From positions 1-6,108 of the forward strand of contig JABJCS010000682.1 of NCBI GenBank assembly GCA_018665505.1: 6,108 bases of DNA, in the 5' to 3' direction. This document shows positions 1 to 5,977 of the stretch, in pieces; positions within the stretch are counted from its first letter, which is position 1, and each line of letters starts with the position of its first letter. This DNA comes from Alphaproteobacteria bacterium (GTDB lineage: Bacteria > Pseudomonadota > Alphaproteobacteria > UBA8366). Both the position numbers and the translations under genes were made by a program. A model generated the notes under the pieces. The model was not told where the DNA came from. It searched no databases and saw only the letters and a program-made list of their open reading frames with translations.

Positions 1-566
1 CCTATGACGGCCAACAACAGAACGCCGCAGCCGACGATCCAGACGCCGCCGTCCCACAGGATCATGAGTGCTCCGGCGATGGTGCCGAGGAGAATGGCGA
101 CGAAAGTTCCCGACGCCATCAGCGCATTGCCGCCGATCAATTCGCCCGGCTTCAGATGCAAGGGCAGGATGCTGTATTTCACAGGGCCGAAGAACGAAGA
201 TTGAGCTCCCATCAAAAACAGCACGAAGAGCAGAAAATACGGCTCGCCCAAGATCAGGCCGATGGCCCCGAACACCATGATGGCGATCTCCGCCAATTTG
301 ACCCATCGGATGAGGGCCGACTTCTCATGCTTGTCAGCGAGCTGTCCGGCGGTCGCCGAGAATAGAAAGAATGGCAGAATAAAAATACCCGCCGCCAGCG
401 TGACCAGAAGCTTGCCGTCGATTCCGGCATTCTCCGCGAGGCGGTACAGGATCAGGATGACCATCGCGTTGCGGAAGAAATTATCGTTGGCGGCACCTAG
501 GAAGAAGGTGATGAGCAGCGGTAGAAACCGCTTGGTCTTCAGAAGGTGTAATTGAGACTCGGCCAT
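1..566 (-). CDS. MFS transporter, LplT/Aas-like, N-terminal part (runs off left edge)
   Basis: This is the first 188 codons of an inner-membrane major facilitator transporter; the rest lies beyond the left edge. The start is ATG at 566-564, with a weak AGGG four bases upstream. The N-terminus (LLKTKRFLPLLITFFLGAAN, then DNFFRNAMVILI) matches the pattern I know from the lysophospholipid transporter LplT and the transporter half of Aas-type fusions. Hydrophobic segments lie near residues 14-41, 53-73, 90-120 and 150-186. Between the second and third helices is the MFS motif A loop GQLADKHEK (74-82). The stretch SSFFGPVKYSILP (about 123-135) is also typical of this subgroup. Family members either stop near 400 residues or continue into acyltransferase and acyl-ACP synthetase domains, and this window cannot show which. 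The neighbouring hydrolase gene upstream on the same strand probably shares its transcript. Lysophospholipid flipping is inferred from resemblance; the MFS assignment is firm. Confidence 0.85.
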   Translation of the reverse strand, partial: MAESQLHLLKTKRFLPLLITFFLGAANDNFFRNAMVILILYRLAENAGIDGKLLVTLAAGIFILPFFLFSATAGQLADKHEKSALIRWVKLAEIAIMVFGAIGLILGEPYFLLFVLFLMGAQSSFFGPVKYSILPLHLKPGELIGGNALMASGTFVAILLGTIAGALMILWDGGVWIVGCGVLLLAVI

Positions 567-619
567 TGGCCCTAGCATAGCGTGGATTCATCGATCGCGC
601 GACGTAGAGGCGCGAGGCC

Positions 620-1426
620 CTAAAGAGAGGCCTCCAAGAAGGGGACCAACTCCGAGTTGAAGGCGTCGGGGTCTTCCGCAAGGCCCATATGACGCAGTAC
701 CGGGATCACTGCCGACCGACCATCTGGAAACGCCCCTGCCATGGCCGCCGCCATTGCGGGGGTGCTGTTCGCATCTTCCTCACCTGTTAGAACCAATGCT
801 GGGCATTCGATATCGGCGATGGCGTCGGCCAGGATCCGTCCGTCCCGTAAGACGGCATCGTCGCCTTCGGTCAAAACTGTGTAGATTATCCCGTAATTTC
901 TGGGATCGTTGGCGAGCATCCAAGTTCGGACGAGATCGGTGATATCGCTCCGGGAGTCACGAAACGATTGTGTAAACCAACGTTCTATCGCGGCGTCGAC
1001 CGTGGCAGCGGGGCCCGTGTCGACCGAAAGACGAAGGCGTTTCTGCATGGCGGCGCGCTGAATCGGGTCCCGGCGATATGAGGAATTCAGGACGGCGACG
1101 GCGGTGACCTTCTCCGGATGCACTGCGGCGAAAGCTTGCGCCAAGGTGCCGCCGAGCGAGAATCCAGCGACGGCCGCGCGCTCGATGTTTAGATCGACCA
1201 GCAACTCATCCAATTGATCCACTAAATCGTTCAGTGAACAATTCTCGGGTGGCGCCTCGCTGTCACCGTGGCCGAGCAAATCGTAGCGGGTGACGCGAAA
1301 GCGTGCGGTCAATGCCGGCAGCATCCATTGCCACATATCACGGTTCAATCCCATCCCGTGAATGAGAACCAGGTCGGGACCTGTGCCCTCGACCGTTCGC
1401 GCTGTATTGTACAAGTGATCTGCCAT
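620..1426 (-). CDS. alpha/beta hydrolase, 268 aa (3-oxoadipate enol-lactonase/esterase-like)
   Basis: A complete alpha/beta-hydrolase-fold enzyme, probably cytoplasmic since no signal peptide is visible. The oxyanion-hole motif LIHGMG lies at residues 21-26. The nucleophile elbow is GFSLGG with Ser90. The acid is probably Asp218 in TGEEDANST, and the catalytic His is His246 in LRHMGLAEDP. The strand-turn YDLLGHGDSE (48-57) is also typical. Length and motif order fit the single-domain PcaD/MhpC-like group with a small helical cap around residues 120-195. Many members with this motif set are esterases or lactonases, so the substrate cannot be read from sequence. PcaD itself is unlikely to be proven here, because no other beta-ketoadipate pathway gene is nearby. 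The start is ATG at 1426-1424 with a weak purine-rich stretch (GCGGGG) upstream. The MFS gene follows after 53 bp on the same strand, which suggests co-transcription and perhaps a shared lipid or ester substrate. That link is inference. Confidence 0.93.
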   Translation of the reverse strand: MADHLYNTARTVEGTGPDLVLIHGMGLNRDMWQWMLPALTARFRVTRYDLLGHGDSEAPPENCSLNDLVDQLDELLVDLNIERAAVAGFSLGGTLAQAFAAVHPEKVTAVAVLNSSYRRDPIQRAAMQKRLRLSVDTGPAATVDAAIERWFTQSFRDSRSDITDLVRTWMLANDPRNYGIIYTVLTEGDDAVLRDGRILADAIADIECPALVLTGEEDANSTPAMAAAMAGAFPDGRSAVIPVLRHMGLAEDPDAFNSELVPFLEASL

Positions 1427-1455
1427 GGAACCCCGCTTTCAAGAGTTTCAATCTC

Positions 1456-1469
1456 ACGCAAAACTGCGT
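1456..1469. promoter_or_regulatory. short inverted repeat in divergent intergenic region
   Basis: ACGCA and TGCGT flank a 4-base spacer (AAAC), giving a perfect 5-bp inverted repeat in the 121-bp gap between the divergent hydrolase and Lon-like genes. It lies 30 bp upstream of the hydrolase start. It could be an operator for either gene, but an arm this short can occur by chance. No known regulator motif is recognised. Confidence 0.2.
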
Positions 1470-1500
1470 TAAATCAAGGGATGAAACCCGAAAATCGATG

Positions 1501-1506
1501 CATAAT
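1501..1506 (+). promoter_or_regulatory. -10-like hexamer upstream of the Lon-like gene
   Basis: CATAAT matches the sigma-70 -10 consensus in five of six positions. It would place a transcription start near 1513 and give a leader of about 35 bases before the GTG start. No convincing -35 hexamer stands 16-19 bp upstream, so this is either a weak or activator-dependent promoter, or chance. Confidence 0.3.
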
Positions 1507-1536
1507 TGACTACTGTCGACAAATGTCGTGGCAAAT

Positions 1537-1542
1537 GGAGGT
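1537..1542 (+). promoter_or_regulatory. Shine-Dalgarno that fixes the Lon-like start
   Basis: GGAGGT is a near-perfect ribosome binding site and stands five bases before GTG 1548-1550. The alternative in-frame TTG at 1506 has no such site, and using it would bury this one inside the coding region. This supports the GTG start and an 804-residue protein. Confidence 0.85.
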
Positions 1543-1547
1543 GTGTC

Positions 1548-3962
1548 GTGAGTATTCCGGTGAAGGCGTTGACGGCCGAGCGGGTGTATCGGAGATGCGA
1601 TCCCGGAAAACTCGGGTTTACGACGACGGCTGAAATTCAGGCACCGCGAACCGCTATCGGACAAGACAGAGCGTTGGAGGCGATCGAGTTCGGTACCGAA
1701 ATGGAACATTTCGGCTACAACCTGTTCGTCTTCGGTGCCGGTGGCAGCGGAAAGCATGGCATTGTTCTGGATCACATTCGCGCGACGGCGGCCGGGCGGA
1801 CAGCGCCTGACGATTGGTGCTACGTGAATAACTTTGTGACATCGCACAAGCCCAGTGCCATGCGTTTGCCGACCGGGCGCGCGCGTCCGTTCGCCAATGA
1901 TATGGAATTGTTTATCGAGAATTTGAAGGCCTCTTTGCCCGCCGCTTTCGAGAGCGATGAGTACCGCGAACGACGCCAAGCATTGGAGGCCGTCTATCAG
2001 CAGAAACACGAGGAAGCGCTCACTGACTTGCAGAAGGAGGCGGAGCATGTCGGTGCGGCGATTGTTCGCACACCGGTCGGCTTCGGCGTCGCACCTGTCG
2101 AGAACGGCCAGGTGGTGAGCCCCGAGGTTTTTCAAAAATGGCCGGCGGAACGCCAGCAAAACATGCGCGAGAACATCGCGAAGATCGAAACGGAGCTCGC
2201 TCGTATTGCGCAAAATTTGCCTATTTGGCAGCGCGAGTTGTTCGAAGAGCTACGCCGCATGAACCGCGAAGTGACGGAATCCGCAGTCAGTCATTTGTTT
2301 GCGCAATTGGCGGTCAAGTACGGTGATTTGGACAATGTCGGCGCGTGGTTACAGGACGCGAAGGCGGATTTAGTCGAACACGCGGAGGCCTTGCTGTTGT
2401 CGGAGAACCCGGCCGCGCAAGGTGAGGGGGAAAGCCCGTCACAGATCGACGGGTTTAACCGCTATGTAGTCAATGTGATCGTCGACAATGCGGAGACGGG
2501 GCAAGCACCGGTGATTTATGAAGATCATCCGACGCATCCGAATCTGTTCGGTCGGATCGAACATCAAGCGCGGATGGGTGCCCTGTTCACTGACTTTAAG
2601 CTAATCAAACCTGGCGCGGTGCATTTGGCGAATGGTGGGTATCTCGTGCTCGATGCCGCGAAGGTCGTCTCGCAACCGATGATCTGGGAAGAATTGAAAC
2701 GAATCATGCGTTCGCGTCGACTGCGGATCGAGGGTATTTACGAATCGCTTGGCCTCTCCAGTACCGTGACCCTAGAGCCCGAAGAAATCCCGATCGACGT
2801 GAAGATCGTGCTGATCGGTGACCGTCGACTTCATTATTTAATGAGCGCCTATGACCCCGATGTCATGGATCTGTTCAAGGTGCCTGTCGATTTTGAAGAC
2901 AGCATGCAGCGCACACAGCGCAGCGAACGGCAGTATGCGTCTTTGATCGCAGGGATCGCACGCGGTCTCGAATTGCGACCGCTGAATGCGATGGCGGTGG
3001 CACGGGTAATCGAACAAGGCTCTCGATTGTCCGGAGACGCGGCGAGGCTGACACTACAATTGCGCCTGGTGCAAGATTTATTGCGCGAGGCCGATCATTA
3101 CGCGGCGAAGGCTGGGGCGGGCAAGATTGGCGCGGCGCATGTGGAGGAAGCCGTTCGTATGCATATTCGTCGCCGTGACCGGGTCCGCGAGCGCAGTTAT
3201 GAGCAGATCAATCGCGGCACCATTATGGTAGATACGAAGGGAGCCGTCACCGGTCAGGTGAACGGTCTGTCTGTCTTGCAAATGGGTGATTTTGCGTTCG
3301 GTCAACCAAGCCGTATTACCGCGCGAGTCCGCATGGGGCGGGGTGAGATCATCGATATCGAACGACAGGTGGAGATGGGTGGGCCGTTGCATTCTAAAGG
3401 CGTGCTGATTCTTTCGGGGTATCTCGGCGGAAAATTCGCGCGCGAGCGGCCATTGGCCTTATCCGCCAGTCTGGTTTTCGAGCAATCCTATGGCGGTGTC
3501 GACGGCGACAGCGCCTCCTCCGCTGAGTTGTACTCCTTGTTGTCTGCGTTGGCCGATGTGCCAATAAAACAATGCTTCGCGGTGACCGGGTCGGTTAATC
3601 AAAAAGGCGAAGTGCAGGCCATCGGCGGTGTGAATGAGAAAATCGAAGGGTTCTTCGATGTGTGTAGTGCCCGCGGATTGACCGGCGATCAGGGTGTCCT
3701 GATACCCGCGAGCAATGTGCTGCATCTCATGCTGCGTTCGGATGTCGGGGAGGCGATCGGAAAGGGCACATTCTCTGTCTATCCAATCAAGAGCATCGAC
3801 CAGGGTATTGAGTTACTGACCGGTGTGCCCGCAGGGCGTGCCCGGAAGAACGGGAGCTATGACGCCTCGACGGTGAACGGCAAGGTGACCGCGCAGCTGA
3901 GCGCGTTCATTGAAGCGGCGAAAGCATTGAGCGGGTCGGCGAACGAGCGGAGCGTATCGTGA
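1548..3962 (+). CDS. Lon-like ATP-dependent serine protease, AAA_32/S16 type, 804 aa
   Basis: A Lon-family protease without the classical Lon N-terminal substrate domain, of the type related to E. coli YcbZ and to LonB/LonC proteins. Numbering is from the GTG start. The N-terminus has the family pattern around RCDPGKLGF and AIGQDRALEAIEFG. The Walker A region is GAGGSGKH (63-70). A long charged helical region, probably coiled coil, fills about 136-286. A Walker B-like GGYLVLD (363-369) and a sensor-like KIVLIGDRR (419-427) follow. The protease domain spans about 563-761, with catalytic Ser655 in GGVDGDSAS and Lys698 in GGVNEKIEG, the Ser-Lys dyad of MEROPS S16. It should act in the cytoplasm on misfolded or regulatory proteins; substrates are unknown. 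Oddly, the residue after the Walker A lysine is His and the next is Gly, so the usual Ser/Thr is missing. Length is typical of the family (about 800). Its stop overlaps the start of the USP-like gene, so the two are probably co-translated. Confidence 0.93.
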   Translation: MSIPVKALTAERVYRRCDPGKLGFTTTAEIQAPRTAIGQDRALEAIEFGTEMEHFGYNLFVFGAGGSGKHGIVLDHIRATAAGRTAPDDWCYVNNFVTSHKPSAMRLPTGRARPFANDMELFIENLKASLPAAFESDEYRERRQALEAVYQQKHEEALTDLQKEAEHVGAAIVRTPVGFGVAPVENGQVVSPEVFQKWPAERQQNMRENIAKIETELARIAQNLPIWQRELFEELRRMNREVTESAVSHLFAQLAVKYGDLDNVGAWLQDAKADLVEHAEALLLSENPAAQGEGESPSQIDGFNRYVVNVIVDNAETGQAPVIYEDHPTHPNLFGRIEHQARMGALFTDFKLIKPGAVHLANGGYLVLDAAKVVSQPMIWEELKRIMRSRRLRIEGIYESLGLSSTVTLEPEEIPIDVKIVLIGDRRLHYLMSAYDPDVMDLFKVPVDFEDSMQRTQRSERQYASLIAGIARGLELRPLNAMAVARVIEQGSRLSGDAARLTLQLRLVQDLLREADHYAAKAGAGKIGAAHVEEAVRMHIRRRDRVRERSYEQINRGTIMVDTKGAVTGQVNGLSVLQMGDFAFGQPSRITARVRMGRGEIIDIERQVEMGGPLHSKGVLILSGYLGGKFARERPLALSASLVFEQSYGGVDGDSASSAELYSLLSALADVPIKQCFAVTGSVNQKGEVQAIGGVNEKIEGFFDVCSARGLTGDQGVLIPASNVLHLMLRSDVGEAIGKGTFSVYPIKSIDQGIELLTGVPAGRARKNGSYDASTVNGKVTAQLSAFIEAAKALSGSANERSVS

Positions 3963-4792
3963 ACGCGAAAGAATCCACTTTGCCACCGCGATTGGCGGCG
4001 GCCATCGACAGCAGTGAGGAGGGATTGGACCTCTTTCGCCGCGCGGCCCGTCTTGCCGCCTCGCTTAACATGGCGTTGGAGGCGACCATTCTCGAGGACC
4101 GGAATCTTCAGCATTTAGCGGATCTGCCGTTCGGACGAACGTTCGGTTTTTCCACGGGCTTGACCCGTCATTTCGACCGCGAAGCACTGTCCGAGGTGGC
4201 GCGCTCGAAAGCGGAGCGTATCCGTAAGGCGCATGAGGAATTGACGCGGCAATTTCGGATTTCCTGTACCACCGTCAGCGAGAGTTCGGTATCCGCCGCC
4301 GGCGCAATCCTGCAACTGACGGCGGCGAACCGATACGTTCTGGCGCGCGGGCTATTGCATTCGACGGAGATCGTACGGCCCAGAAGCTCCTCACGGTCGC
4401 GCGAATTGAACGGCAATGTTCTCATCGTACTGAGCAACGACCCGATATCTCTGGAAAGCGATGTCGCGACTGGATTGCGTATCGCGCGGACCCTCGACCG
4501 AACGCCGGTCTTGTTGGCGCCGACGGTATTGCAAGATGCCTTGACGATCCTATTGAAAACTCGCCGTGGAAGAGCGTCGGACAAACCCATTGAGGCCGAG
4601 TTTGATGAGCGGATAGCGCCGGACGATTTATGCGCGGTCGCCGGTCGGCATAAAGCGGACTTAATAGTCATGCCGGTGGAATTAGTGGGATCTTCCGAAG
4701 ATGATTTCAAAACTTTTTTGCGTCGTGTCGGTTGTCCGCTGCTGTTGATCAACCGGGCGCAACCGGAGGATACCGCCGCGGCGCCGATTTAG
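3959..4792 (+). CDS. two-lobed universal stress protein-like protein, 277 aa
   Basis: The start is GTG 3959-3961, which shares GTGA with the stop of the Lon-like gene. GGAG at 3949-3952 stands six bases upstream inside that gene. The protein looks like two tandem alpha/beta lobes of the universal stress protein fold. Lobe one (about 11-130) opens with RLAAAIDSSEEG, followed by a helix of Arg/Ala/Leu and a segment LEDRNLQHLADLPFGR (45-60) that I recall from uncharacterised proteobacterial proteins. Lobe two (about 151-265) has NVLIVLSN at 153-160 and ends with ADLIVMPVELVGSSEDD and GCPLLLIN, as in the C-terminal half of USPs. The two are joined by an Arg/Ser-rich linker (140-150). The classical ATP-binding G-2x-G-9x-G(S/T) motif is not clear in either lobe, so nucleotide binding is doubtful. 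There is no signal peptide or membrane helix. Genetic coupling suggests it is an adaptor, regulator or substrate of the protease; this is inference. The USP-like call is by fold pattern only. Confidence 0.85.
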   Translation: MNAKESTLPPRLAAAIDSSEEGLDLFRRAARLAASLNMALEATILEDRNLQHLADLPFGRTFGFSTGLTRHFDREALSEVARSKAERIRKAHEELTRQFRISCTTVSESSVSAAGAILQLTAANRYVLARGLLHSTEIVRPRSSSRSRELNGNVLIVLSNDPISLESDVATGLRIARTLDRTPVLLAPTVLQDALTILLKTRRGRASDKPIEAEFDERIAPDDLCAVAGRHKADLIVMPVELVGSSEDDFKTFLRRVGCPLLLINRAQPEDTAAAPI

Positions 4793-4833
4793 GTGCGTTC
4801 TTGCCAGGATTGTGATCCGAAGTGGGCTTGTGC

Positions 4834-4856
4834 GGCCTTTCCCCAAAGGTCATTTT
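4834..4856 (+). terminator. weak rho-independent terminator-like hairpin
   Basis: GGCCTTT (4834-4840) pairs with AAAGGTC (4845-4851) around a CCCC loop, with one G-U pair. ATTTT follows. It lies 42 bp after the USP-like stop and 44 bp before the TVP38 start, so it could end or attenuate the protease transcript. The U-tract is short and interrupted. The rest of the 107-bp gap shows no clear promoter. Confidence 0.35.
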
Positions 4857-4899
4857 GATCTCGTAGGCGTGTTGATGCGCGCGATGCCGGGAATTTGAA

Positions 4900-5640
4900 A
4901 TGTCCGTTGACGAAGAAGAGATATCCTCAGAGTTAGAGCCGAAATCGCCTTTCGTCCGGTTCTTGCCCCTAATCATTCTTGCCGCTGCGATTGCCGGATT
5001 TTTCGCACTGGGTTTGGATAAGTATCTCACTTTCGACGCTTTGCGTGAGAACCGCGCCACGCTTGCTGCTTTCGTAGCAGAGCAAGGCGTCATCGCCGTT
5101 GCGCTTTATATCGCGATTTACGCGGTGTCCGTGGCATTGTCTGTACCGGGAGCGTCGATCCTGACCATTGCAGGCGGTTTGCTCTTCGGGCAGTGGTTCG
5201 GCTCAGTGTATGTCGTATTTGGCGCGACACTCGGTGCCATCGGCGTGTTTTTGATTGCAAAAACGGCGCTCGGCGATGCCTTGCGTCGGCGGGCCGGACC
5301 GTCCATGCGGAAGATGGAAGCGGGCTTTCAAGAAAACGCCTTGAGCTATCTGTTGGTCCTGCGTCTCATTCCGTTGTTCCCGTTCTTCCTGGTGAATATC
5401 GTCCCGGCTTTCCTTGGTGTGAAGTTGCGCACATATGCGATTGGCACCTTCATCGGTATAATTCCGGGCTCGTTCGTCTACGCGACTGTCGGGGCAGGGC
5501 TCGGCAGTATATTTGATCAGAACGGAGAGTTTACCGTAACCGGTATATTGACGCCGGAAATCACGGCAGCCTTGGTCGGTCTCGCGGTATTGGCGCTGCT
5601 ACCGGTCGCCTATAAGAAGTTCCGAAAACCCGAGAATTAA
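4900..5640 (+). CDS. TVP38/TMEM64 family (VTT-domain) inner-membrane protein, 246 aa
   Basis: A DedA-superfamily membrane protein. A short acidic cytoplasmic N-terminus (SVDEEEISSELE) precedes hydrophobic segments at about 20-39, 63-83, 85-121, 148-172, 178-204 and 221-239. The VTT core is visible as SVPGASILTIAGGLLFG (81-97), GATLGAIGVFLIAK (108-121) and the hallmark LRLIPLFPFFLVNIVPAFLG (154-173), followed by IGIIPGSFVYATVGAGLG. The proline-rich segments in such proteins form re-entrant loops, and family members are linked to lipid scrambling and proton-coupled transport; the substrate here is unknown. The C-terminal tail is basic (YKKFRKPEN), consistent with the inside-positive rule. The start is ATG with GGGA seven bases upstream, a modest site. 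The gene is not tightly coupled to the USP-like gene (107 bp) and ends 2 bp from the 3' end of a convergent tRNA gene. Confidence 0.93.
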   Translation: MSVDEEEISSELEPKSPFVRFLPLIILAAAIAGFFALGLDKYLTFDALRENRATLAAFVAEQGVIAVALYIAIYAVSVALSVPGASILTIAGGLLFGQWFGSVYVVFGATLGAIGVFLIAKTALGDALRRRAGPSMRKMEAGFQENALSYLLVLRLIPLFPFFLVNIVPAFLGVKLRTYAIGTFIGIIPGSFVYATVGAGLGSIFDQNGEFTVTGILTPEITAALVGLAVLALLPVAYKKFRKPEN

Positions 5641-5642
5641 AA

Positions 5643-5729
5643 TGGTGCGGACGGGGGGACTCGAACCCCCACACCCTTTCGGATAGCAGATTTTAAGTCT
5701 GCTGCGTCTACCGGTTCCGCCACGTCCGC
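5643..5729 (-). tRNA. tRNA-Leu (anticodon UAA), CCA encoded
   Basis: An 87-nt class II tRNA that decodes UUA and, by wobble, UUG. Read on the minus strand, the acceptor stem GCGGACG pairs with CGTCCGC. The D arm has GCG/CGC around a loop containing GGTAGA. The anticodon stem GCAGA/TCTGC closes the loop CTTAAAA, which places TAA at positions 34-36. A long variable arm of about 15 nt has a small stem (ATCC/GGGT, loop GAAA), as expected for Leu. The T arm is GGGGG-TTCGAGT-CCCCC. The discriminator is A and CCA is encoded at 5645-5643. Every stem is well paired, so it should be functional. Its 3' end lies 2 bp from the stop codon of the convergent TVP38 gene. Confidence 0.97.
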
Positions 5730-5761
5730 ACTATAAATTCCGCCAAGCGGGAACAGAGCGC

Positions 5762-5790
5762 ACCCTAGCTAAGCAGACTTTCTTCGACAA
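5762..5790 (-). promoter_or_regulatory. predicted sigma-70 promoter for tRNA-Leu, stringent type
   Basis: On the minus strand TTGTCG (5790-5785) and TAGGGT (5767-5762) are spaced by exactly 17 bp and are followed by the GC-rich discriminator GCGC. Such discriminators are typical of ppGpp-controlled stable-RNA promoters. Transcription would start near 5755, leaving a leader of about 25 nt before the mature 5' end at 5729, to be removed by RNase P. The -10 is a poor match to consensus, so this is a prediction. Confidence 0.45.
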
Positions 5791-5805
5791 CCCGGAAGAG
5801 AGTGT

Positions 5806-5819
5806 TTTAACGCGTTAAA
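5806..5819. repeat. 14-bp perfect palindrome between lipoprotein end and tRNA promoter
   Basis: TTTAACGCGTTAAA is a perfect dyad. It covers the stop codon and last codon of the small lipoprotein gene and ends 16 bp upstream of the predicted tRNA-Leu -35 box. It could be a binding site for a dimeric regulator or an AT-rich upstream element. As a hairpin it is too AT-rich and lacks a loop, so a terminator role is unlikely. Confidence 0.4.
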
Positions 5820-5937
5820 TCGGTTTGACGATCTGCCATTTTGTCGGCGAGCTGGAGCCGCCTTTGACATTCACCCGTGTGCTGCTGCACGAGGCTAAAA
5901 GCAGTAGGGTGATTGAGATGGCAGATATGAAGCGCAT
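5815..5937 (-). CDS. small lipoprotein, 40 aa
   Basis: A 40-codon gene below the usual ORF size cut-off. The protein starts MRF, continues with a hydrophobic stretch (residues 4-15, ending LLLLA) and reaches the lipobox L14-A15-S16-C17, so signal peptidase II should cut before Cys17. The mature peptide would be a lipidated 24-mer beginning CSSTRVNVKGG and ending WQIVKPI. It carries four basic residues and no acidic ones, so it is cationic. Residues 2 and 3 after the lipidated Cys are Ser, with no Asp at +2, which in Enterobacteria favours outer-membrane sorting. The start ATG has TAAGGT five bases upstream, a good Shine-Dalgarno. It lies 46 bp downstream of a partial gene on the same strand and 85 bp upstream of tRNA-Leu. 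I do not recognise the family. The combination of signal peptide, lipobox and ribosome site makes it likely to be real; its function is unknown. Confidence 0.75.
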   Translation of the reverse strand: MRFISAISITLLLLASCSSTRVNVKGGSSSPTKWQIVKPI

Positions 5938-5942
5938 ACGCT

Positions 5943-5948
5943 ACCTTA
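5943..5948 (-). promoter_or_regulatory. Shine-Dalgarno of the small lipoprotein
   Basis: TAAGGT on the minus strand lies five bases before ATG 5937-5935. It is the main evidence, with the lipobox, that this short reading frame is translated. Confidence 0.6.
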
Positions 5949-5977
5949 GCCGAAAAATTGATTCACCGCAGCTCTGA

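Noticed and set aside
1514..1528. TGTCGACA palindrome and overlapping CGACA/TGTCG repeat upstream of the Lon-like gene
   Set aside because: The arms are only 4-5 bp and overlap the ribosome-site region; this is expected by chance.
1506..1534. TTGACT at 1506 as a -35 box
   Set aside because: The hexamer is good, but 16-18 bp downstream there is no acceptable -10 (TGGCAA), and the transcript would start at or after the Shine-Dalgarno.
1268..1633. A 121-codon plus-strand frame spanning the hydrolase start and the Lon-like start
   Set aside because: It runs antisense through the hydrolase and out of frame into the Lon-like gene. It has no domain.
1338..2213. A 291-codon open frame on the minus strand opposite the Lon-like gene and intergenic region
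   Set aside because: It overlaps the Lon-like gene, the hydrolase start and the divergent promoter region. Its translation is rich in Arg, His and Cys with no recognisable domain, so it is a shadow of the real genes.
4168..4752. A 194-codon open frame on the minus strand opposite the USP-like gene
   Set aside because: The composition (Ser, Arg, Asn rich, no domain) is that of an antisense shadow. The plus-strand frame has fold-like patterns and a coupled start.
4807..4818. GGAT-TGTG-ATCC mini-hairpin after the USP-like gene
   Set aside because: A 4-bp stem without a following T-run is too weak to call a terminator.
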